In this document: positions 59,192 to 64,000 of the stretch, piece by piece
How positions within the stretch are numbered: position 1 is the first letter of the stretch
Layout: the number at the start of each line of letters is the position of its first letter
DNA from: Chitinophaga polysaccharea
Lineage (GTDB): Bacteria; Bacteroidota; Bacteroidia; Chitinophagales; Chitinophagaceae
Length of the DNA: 64,000 nucleotides
Direction of reading: 5' to 3'
Assembly: GCF_007829335.1 (NCBI RefSeq)
Contig: NZ_VIWO01000002.1
Location: 558,001-622,000, forward strand
Notes under the pieces: model-generated
Databases searched by the model: none
The model's input: the letters and a program-made list of their open reading frames with translations, nothing else
What the model was told of the DNA's origin: nothing
Translations under genes and position numbers: made by a program

Positions 59192-60127
59192 TTAGTATAA
59201 CTGTCCTGTACCTCCCTGTAGCAGGGAATTACCGGGATTGAGCATACCGGTACGACCCAGCCATTTCATGATGATCTGCATCCAGCCCTCTGCGGGAAGC
59301 TTCAGTACAAACCCGTGATCACCTTCGGGATAGATATGCATTTCAGTGGGAACATGCTGGTGGCGTAATGCCTGGTAAAAAGTAAGGGTATTGTCTACGT
59401 CCACCACTTTATCATCGCCGGTATGAAACAGTAGGGTTGGCGGTGTACGCCGGGTCACCTGCCGGTCGTTGGAGTAGTATTTGATATTGGTTTCGTCGGG
59501 ATGCTCACCTAGCAGAAACTTACGCGATCCGGCATGGGTAAGGTCCTTTTCCATACTGATTACCGGGTATACCAATACCATAAAATCGGGACGGAGATTA
59601 AGTCCGGCGTTGGCGGCTAATACCGGCCGGTCGAAATGGGTGCCTAATGTGGAGGCGAGATGGCCGCCGGCAGAAAAGCCCATTACACCAACCCTTGCAG
59701 TATCGATATTCCATTCTGCCGCGCGTGCCCGGATCGTTTTTATGGCTTCCTGGGCATCCTGCAGGGGACCGCTGCTTTTATCCTGCATGATTTTATCAGA
59801 AGGCAGGCGGTATTTGAGTACAAAAGCCGCAATGCCTTGTTTTACAAAATACTCGGCGATGTTATTGCCTTCCTTCTGCAACACTACTACGTGATAACCA
59901 CCGCCCGGTATGATCAGCACGGCCGCGCCGGTGGCTTTGTCTTTTGTGGGCAGGTAACTGGTCAGCGTGGGTACGCTGGTCAAAAAGCGGTTATTGTCTT
60001 TATCCTTTGTTTCTTCATCCGGGCTAGCAATACCTCCTGGAGGAAGGCTTTGGTATAAAGGGAAGGTCGTTTGTGCGTTGGCGATAGCCGCCAGCAGGCA
60101 GCAGCAAAAAGTTAACAGGGCGCGCAT
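59192..60127 (-). CDS. Secreted alpha/beta hydrolase, polysaccharide esterase-like
   Basis: A 311-residue exported esterase with signal MRALLTFCCCLLAAIANAQ. GGGYHVVVLQKEG forms the oxyanion strand, GVMGFSAGGHLAS is the nucleophile elbow, and HTGDDKVVDVDN and EGDHGFVLKL supply Asp and His. It belongs to the acetylxylan/acyl-esterase class and is a paralogue of the protein at 27237-28085. In this position it probably removes acetyl groups from rhamnose-containing polysaccharide so that GH106 and GH78 can act. Confidence 0.88.
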   Translation of the reverse strand: MRALLTFCCCLLAAIANAQTTFPLYQSLPPGGIASPDEETKDKDNNRFLTSVPTLTSYLPTKDKATGAAVLIIPGGGYHVVVLQKEGNNIAEYFVKQGIAAFVLKYRLPSDKIMQDKSSGPLQDAQEAIKTIRARAAEWNIDTARVGVMGFSAGGHLASTLGTHFDRPVLAANAGLNLRPDFMVLVYPVISMEKDLTHAGSRKFLLGEHPDETNIKYYSNDRQVTRRTPPTLLFHTGDDKVVDVDNTLTFYQALRHQHVPTEMHIYPEGDHGFVLKLPAEGWMQIIMKWLGRTGMLNPGNSLLQGGTGQLY

Positions 60128-60162
60128 AGTTGTTGATATTGAGCGTAGTGATAATCAAATCT

Positions 60163-61560
60163 TCATAAAGATACATCATGCGTCAATGAATAGTACTTCA
60201 GTTCTATCAAATTGTTGGGCAGGGGCTTACTGTTCCAGGCGCCATGTATAGCCAGTGCGGCTCCCATGGCGGTAGCCTGCGCCATTGATGCAGCAAAGAT
60301 TTCTATCTCTGGAAAAAAAGCTGCCAGCAGGTTCATGTAAATCGCATTTTTACTGAAGCCACCGTCAACGAATATACGTTTTACCTTGTCCCCGCTCAAT
60401 ACTCTTTTTGTAGCAATATATTGCTGATGGGCGATATCCAGCATTAACTGGTGATAGGCTTCGATATCGGAGGCAAAGGTGTTCAGGTCCCGTTGTTCAA
60501 ATTCGGAGGACTGCAATACTTTCTTCTCTGCTGCCGGTATCGGCGTTTCCTGTTGGTTACGCGCTTTCAGCCGGCGAATCATATCGCTGTCGAAGTCGAT
60601 ATTGCGGTACCTGCCGGTATGCTGATTAAAATGCGCCGCAATGCGTTTTACCTGTTGCTCGTGCTCATAGCCGGCAAAGAGACGGGAAGCCTTCACGGGC
60701 TTACCCTGGAAGGTCATATAGCAAAGACAGTCGGCCTCAAGTTCTTCTGTGGTAAGCGGCGTATCGTTAAAGGGATTGAGACTGATACACCAGGTGCCGG
60801 TAGAAATTAATACAAATGGTTCCTGGAAGTTGACCAGGTAAGGAATCAGCGCTGCGGAGCTGTCGTGCAAACCGGTGCCAACCAGGTAATTGTTACCTGG
60901 AAAGGCCGCCGGCATTACTTCATTGGAAGAAAAAAGAGGCGCCAGCTTACCCAGCACCCCTTCTTCTGTTACCCACTTATGATAATTATTCCGTTGAAAA
61001 TCCCAGAGGTTGGTATGACAGCCAATACTGGTAATGTCTGCACAGGCCACACCGGTTAAGAGATAGCTCATATATTGCGGCAAATGCAGGGAGTATTTCA
61101 CCTGCCGGTAGATGTCTGGTTGTTCGTACTTGAGCCGGTATAGCTGCATACCGGAGTTAAGGCTTCCCAATACCGGGGAAGCCGACTGCACCGAAAATGC
61201 AGTGGCTCCCCCATACTGGTGGTAAAATTGTTCACTGAGCGCAGCAGGATACGCTTTCAGGTAATTGTACAGCGGAGTAAGCGGGCGCCCTTCTTCATCT
61301 ATGTACACCAGGCTGGCGCCATAGGTAGAAAAATTAATGGCTTTAATCTGCCATTCTTTTTTCCGGAATACTTCCCTTAGCGAGTCAAACACCGACAGGC
61401 GAAGGCTTTCCAGGTTCTCACAGGGCGCACCATCTTCATCCACAGTTTCCATGAAACGGGCTGTCCGCTCAAAAATGATCCGGTACTGTTCATCAAAGAG
61501 GAACAGTTTTTTGTTGGTTTTACCAACGTCAAAAATTGCTATAACGGGAATTTCGCTCAT
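60163..61560 (-). CDS. FGGY carbohydrate kinase, rhamnulokinase-like
   Basis: A 465-residue sugar kinase of the FGGY family. The phosphate-1 loop is AIFDVGKTNKKLFLFDE, the second domain ends with VKRIFVDGGFSKN and ATAMGAALAIHGAWN. The position between rhamnose isomerase and an aldolase gene makes L-rhamnulose the most probable substrate (giving L-rhamnulose 1-phosphate), although the protein is divergent from E. coli RhaB. It starts 14 bp after the isomerase stop. Confidence 0.85.
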   Translation of the reverse strand: MSEIPVIAIFDVGKTNKKLFLFDEQYRIIFERTARFMETVDEDGAPCENLESLRLSVFDSLREVFRKKEWQIKAINFSTYGASLVYIDEEGRPLTPLYNYLKAYPAALSEQFYHQYGGATAFSVQSASPVLGSLNSGMQLYRLKYEQPDIYRQVKYSLHLPQYMSYLLTGVACADITSIGCHTNLWDFQRNNYHKWVTEEGVLGKLAPLFSSNEVMPAAFPGNNYLVGTGLHDSSAALIPYLVNFQEPFVLISTGTWCISLNPFNDTPLTTEELEADCLCYMTFQGKPVKASRLFAGYEHEQQVKRIAAHFNQHTGRYRNIDFDSDMIRRLKARNQQETPIPAAEKKVLQSSEFEQRDLNTFASDIEAYHQLMLDIAHQQYIATKRVLSGDKVKRIFVDGGFSKNAIYMNLLAAFFPEIEIFAASMAQATAMGAALAIHGAWNSKPLPNNLIELKYYSLTHDVSL

Positions 61561-61574
61561 GATACTTTCTAAAG

Positions 61575-62849
61575 TTACAAACCAGTGGCCATCGTTTTTG
61601 CGCCTCTCTCACGGATCAGCTCTTCTCTTACCTTTTCAGCACGATAGAGTGCCAGCGGGTTCAGCGCGCCTCCTGCCTGTAGACGGGCAGCGGCTACCAG
61701 CGCCCGTACATCCGTGCGGAAAGCCTGTTGCAATACCTCTTGTGCGGTTACCACATCGTTTTGTTCCTGTGCTGCCAGCAGTTTCTTACGGTTTACCAGC
61801 AAGGCCTGTGCGTAGCTGATCATGATGGCTTCTACCGACTGTAGCAGATCTTCCAGTGGATCCTTCACATTATGAGAAGCATCGATCATCCATCCCAGGT
61901 CGGTTGCATGATTCATGTCCCGGGCATCCATGCCTTCCACCAGTTCGTTGAAGATAAGAAACAGCTGATAAGGCTTGATGCTACCTACCGTCAGATCATC
62001 ATCTCCATATTTGGAATCGTTGAAATGGAAACCGCCGAGCTTTCCTTCCATCAGCAACAGCGCTACGATTTGTTCTATATTGGCATTGGGCAGGTGATGG
62101 CCTAAATCCACCAGCGTATAGGCCTTCGGGCCGAGCTTACTGGAAAAGAGATAGGATTGTCCCCAGTCGCCCACCGTAGTAGAATAGAAGTTGGGCTCTG
62201 CCGCCTTATACTCTACAAACATTTTCCAGTTATCGGGCAGGGCGGCATAAATTTCCCGGAGTCCTTCCAGCGTACGCTGAAACGCCTGCCGGAAATTGAG
62301 CTGGCCGGGGAAGCAGGAGCCATCCGATAGCCATACCGTGAGAGCGTCGGAACCTACGGCTATCCCCTGGCGGATGACTTCAATGTTATGGTCAATGGCT
62401 TGCTGCCGTACCGCTTTATCAACGTGTTGCAGGGAGCCGAATTTATAGCTATGTGTTTGCCCGGGCTGGTCCTGGAAGGTATTGGAGTTCACCGCATCAA
62501 AACGGATCCCGTTTTGGGCCGCTACGGCTTTAATATGCGCCGGGTTATTAGCAGTGTCCCAGGGAATATGCAGGGAAATGGCGCCGCTGGATTGGTTCAG
62601 CTGGTGCAGCAATCCTACATCTTCAATTTTCTCTTCCAGGCTGCGGGGCTCGCCACCACCGGGGAAGCGGCCAAAGCGGGTACCACCGGTGCCCAGCGCC
62701 CAGCTGGGAATACCTACCTGGAAAGCCACCAGCTGTTGAATGATATCCTGTACGTGGTCAATTTCCCCGGAGAGGTATTGAAATGCACGCTGATGGGCGG
62801 CCATCAACGCCTGGTTATGATCATCTATTTTATGTTGGGCTATACGCAT
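61575..62849 (-). CDS. rhaI: L-rhamnose isomerase (P. stutzeri RhaI type)
   Basis: A 424-residue TIM-barrel sugar isomerase with the size and arrangement of the P. stutzeri L-rhamnose isomerase rather than of E. coli RhaA. Metal-site residues are visible in MFVEYKAAEPNFYST (Glu), LVDLGHHLPNANIEQ (Asp and two His), GGFHFNDSKYGDDDLTVG (His and Asp) and WMIDASHN. It converts L-rhamnose to L-rhamnulose. It is followed by the kinase gene and preceded by the aldolase/dehydrogenase, all co-directional. Confidence 0.93.
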   Translation of the reverse strand: MRIAQHKIDDHNQALMAAHQRAFQYLSGEIDHVQDIIQQLVAFQVGIPSWALGTGGTRFGRFPGGGEPRSLEEKIEDVGLLHQLNQSSGAISLHIPWDTANNPAHIKAVAAQNGIRFDAVNSNTFQDQPGQTHSYKFGSLQHVDKAVRQQAIDHNIEVIRQGIAVGSDALTVWLSDGSCFPGQLNFRQAFQRTLEGLREIYAALPDNWKMFVEYKAAEPNFYSTTVGDWGQSYLFSSKLGPKAYTLVDLGHHLPNANIEQIVALLLMEGKLGGFHFNDSKYGDDDLTVGSIKPYQLFLIFNELVEGMDARDMNHATDLGWMIDASHNVKDPLEDLLQSVEAIMISYAQALLVNRKKLLAAQEQNDVVTAQEVLQQAFRTDVRALVAAARLQAGGALNPLALYRAEKVREELIRERGAKTMATGL

Positions 62850-62885
62850 TGATCGTCATTTTAAGGAATTCATAAAATACAGCTT

Positions 62886-64000
62886 CTATCTTACAAAAGC
62901 CATGGCTACCCCACCGTCTACATTGAGTACATTGCCAGTGGCCTTGTTCAGCAATCCGCCTACAAAAGCATAGCAGGCGTTGGCAATATCTTCCGGCACA
63001 ATAATTTCGTTGAGGAGCGTGCGTTTGGCATAAAATGCCGGCAGCTCTTCCACTTTCACCCCATAGGCTTTGGCTCTGCCTTCTGCCCATGCGCCGGCCC
63101 ATATTTTACTATCAGAAATAACCGCATCGGGGTTTACAACGTTGACGCGTATACGATCTTTGCCCAATTCGGCGGCATTGAGCCGGCTCAGGTGCAGCTG
63201 GGCTGCCTTAGCGGAGCCGTATGCCGCATTGTTAGGACCAGAAACCAGTGCATTTTTACTGACAATATTCAACACATCGCCGCCCGTGCCTTGCTTGCGC
63301 ATAATATCTACGCCGGTTTGGGTAACGAGGAATTGTCCTTTTACCAGTACATCGTACAGGAGGTCCCAATCTTTTTCCGTATGATCTTCCAATGGTTTGG
63401 AGATCGATAATCCGGCGCAATTGACGATGATATCTACGCCGCCAAATGCCAGTACAGCGGTGTTATAGGTTTTACGTACAGAAGCAGCGTCTGTAACATC
63501 GAGCAGGTCGGCCGCAAATACATCTTTACCATAGAGCCGGTTAAACTCTTCCCGGGCGCTTTCCAGTCGCTGCGCATCGTTGTCGTTGATCACTACCACG
63601 GCGCCTTCTTCGGCAAACTTTTTTGCGATAGCTTTACCGATACCACCGGCGCTGCCGGTTACCAGGGCCACTCTACCGGTGAGCGCTTTGGGTTTAGGCA
63701 TGCGTTGCAATTTAGCTTCTTCCAGCAACCAGTACTCGATATTGAATGCCTCCTGGCGTGGCAGGGAAGTATATTCTGATACCGCTTCTGCGCCTTTCAT
63801 TACGTTGATGGCATTGATATAAAATTCGGCTGCTACCCGGGCGGTTTGTTTATCCTTTGCGAAAGTAAACATGCCTACGCCGGGATACAGGATCACTACC
63901 GGATTAGGGTCGCGCATCGCAGGACTATTGGGATGTTTACAGGTATTGTAATAGTCGGTGTACATTTGCCGGTAGGCATCGAACAGCGGCTCCAATGCGG
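62886..64000 (-). CDS. rhaD: Bifunctional rhamnulose-1-phosphate aldolase / lactaldehyde dehydrogenase, partial
   Basis: The gene runs off the window, so its N-terminal aldolase half is mostly missing; 371 codons are visible. The visible part has the end of a class II aldolase-like domain, a linker, and a complete short-chain dehydrogenase with GXXXGIG (VTGSAGGIGKAI), NDND, the NCAGLS loop, and the catalytic Tyr-Lys pair in YGSAKAAQ. This fusion (RhaE/RhaW-type) breaks L-rhamnulose 1-phosphate into DHAP and lactaldehyde and oxidises or reduces the aldehyde. It is the first visible gene of the rhamnose operon. Confidence 0.92.
   Translation of the reverse strand, partial: ALEPLFDAYRQMYTDYYNTCKHPNSPAMRDPNPVVILYPGVGMFTFAKDKQTARVAAEFYINAINVMKGAEAVSEYTSLPRQEAFNIEYWLLEEAKLQRMPKPKALTGRVALVTGSAGGIGKAIAKKFAEEGAVVVINDNDAQRLESAREEFNRLYGKDVFAADLLDVTDAASVRKTYNTAVLAFGGVDIIVNCAGLSISKPLEDHTEKDWDLLYDVLVKGQFLVTQTGVDIMRKQGTGGDVLNIVSKNALVSGPNNAAYGSAKAAQLHLSRLNAAELGKDRIRVNVVNPDAVISDSKIWAGAWAEGRAKAYGVKVEELPAFYAKRTLLNEIIVPEDIANACYAFVGGLLNKATGNVLNVDGGVAMAFVR

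Noticed and set aside
1..64000. tRNA, rRNA, CRISPR arrays, insertion sequences or prophage genes.
   Set aside because: I scanned the intergenic gaps by eye and saw no cloverleaf, spaced repeat array, transposase or terminal inverted repeat pair that I could support; a tRNAscan or IS search would be decisive.

Overview
The window reads as the chromosome of a Bacteroidota bacterium, most likely a Chitinophagaceae member close to Chitinophaga. That placement is an inference from gene content: FecR anti-sigma factors feeding TonB-dependent receptors of the SusC type, a DUF4249 lipoprotein, DUF3276 and DUF4142 proteins, a P. stutzeri-type RhaI with a bifunctional RhaD, many lipoproteins, and promoter elements of the TTTG / TAnnTTTG type. 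I see no tRNA, rRNA, CRISPR array, insertion sequence or prophage.

Layout. 1-4.6 kb: tail of an ECF sigma factor, FecR, and a SusC-like receptor with no SusD. 4.7-6.2 kb: pyrR-pyrB. 6.3-8.6 kb: secreted peroxiredoxin, two lipoproteins, a small membrane protein. 8.7-19.9 kb: housekeeping genes (pruA, prfB with a programmed frameshift, pgi, a PUR-like DUF3276 protein, an ABC exporter, purC, an exonuclease/GIY-YIG fusion). 20.2-24 kb: a plus-strand stress and sulfur run (YceI, ring-cleaving dioxygenase-like glyoxalase, OsmC, a 4Fe-4S/CDGSH protein, a YjdJ-like acetyltransferase, two YeeE halves). 24-31 kb: DUF4142, a zinc-ribbon membrane protein with an SPFH-GYF protein, esterases, an SGNH hydrolase, an acyl-CoA dehydrogenase and a GH3 remnant. 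31.6-36.9 kb: a complete ECF sigma / FecR / TonB receptor / DUF4249 operon. 36.9-49.7 kb: an M1 peptidase, an actin-like ATPase with a bactofilin, several lipoproteins, methyltransferases, an Lrp regulator, a sialidase, map, and a tight PARG-NADAR-KptA operon. 49.9-54 kb: ohr / DJ-1 / ohrR, a Gfo/Idh oxidoreductase, and an SRPBCC-MarR pair. 54-64 kb: a minus-strand rhamnose run (RhaD, RhaI, rhamnulokinase-like, esterase, GH106, GH78) that couples release of rhamnose from polysaccharide to its breakdown.

Most interesting points. (1) The actin-like protein at 39556-40629 carries its phosphate-1 motif at the C-terminus instead of the N-terminus, which suggests a circular permutation, and it is followed after 9 bp by a bactofilin: a possible two-filament cytoskeletal module. 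(2) PARG, NADAR and KptA are packed into one ADP-ribose operon. (3) prfB appears to use a CTT TAA C shift site rather than the classical CTT TGA C. (4) The ohr promoter and its OhrR-type palindrome can be read directly from the sequence.
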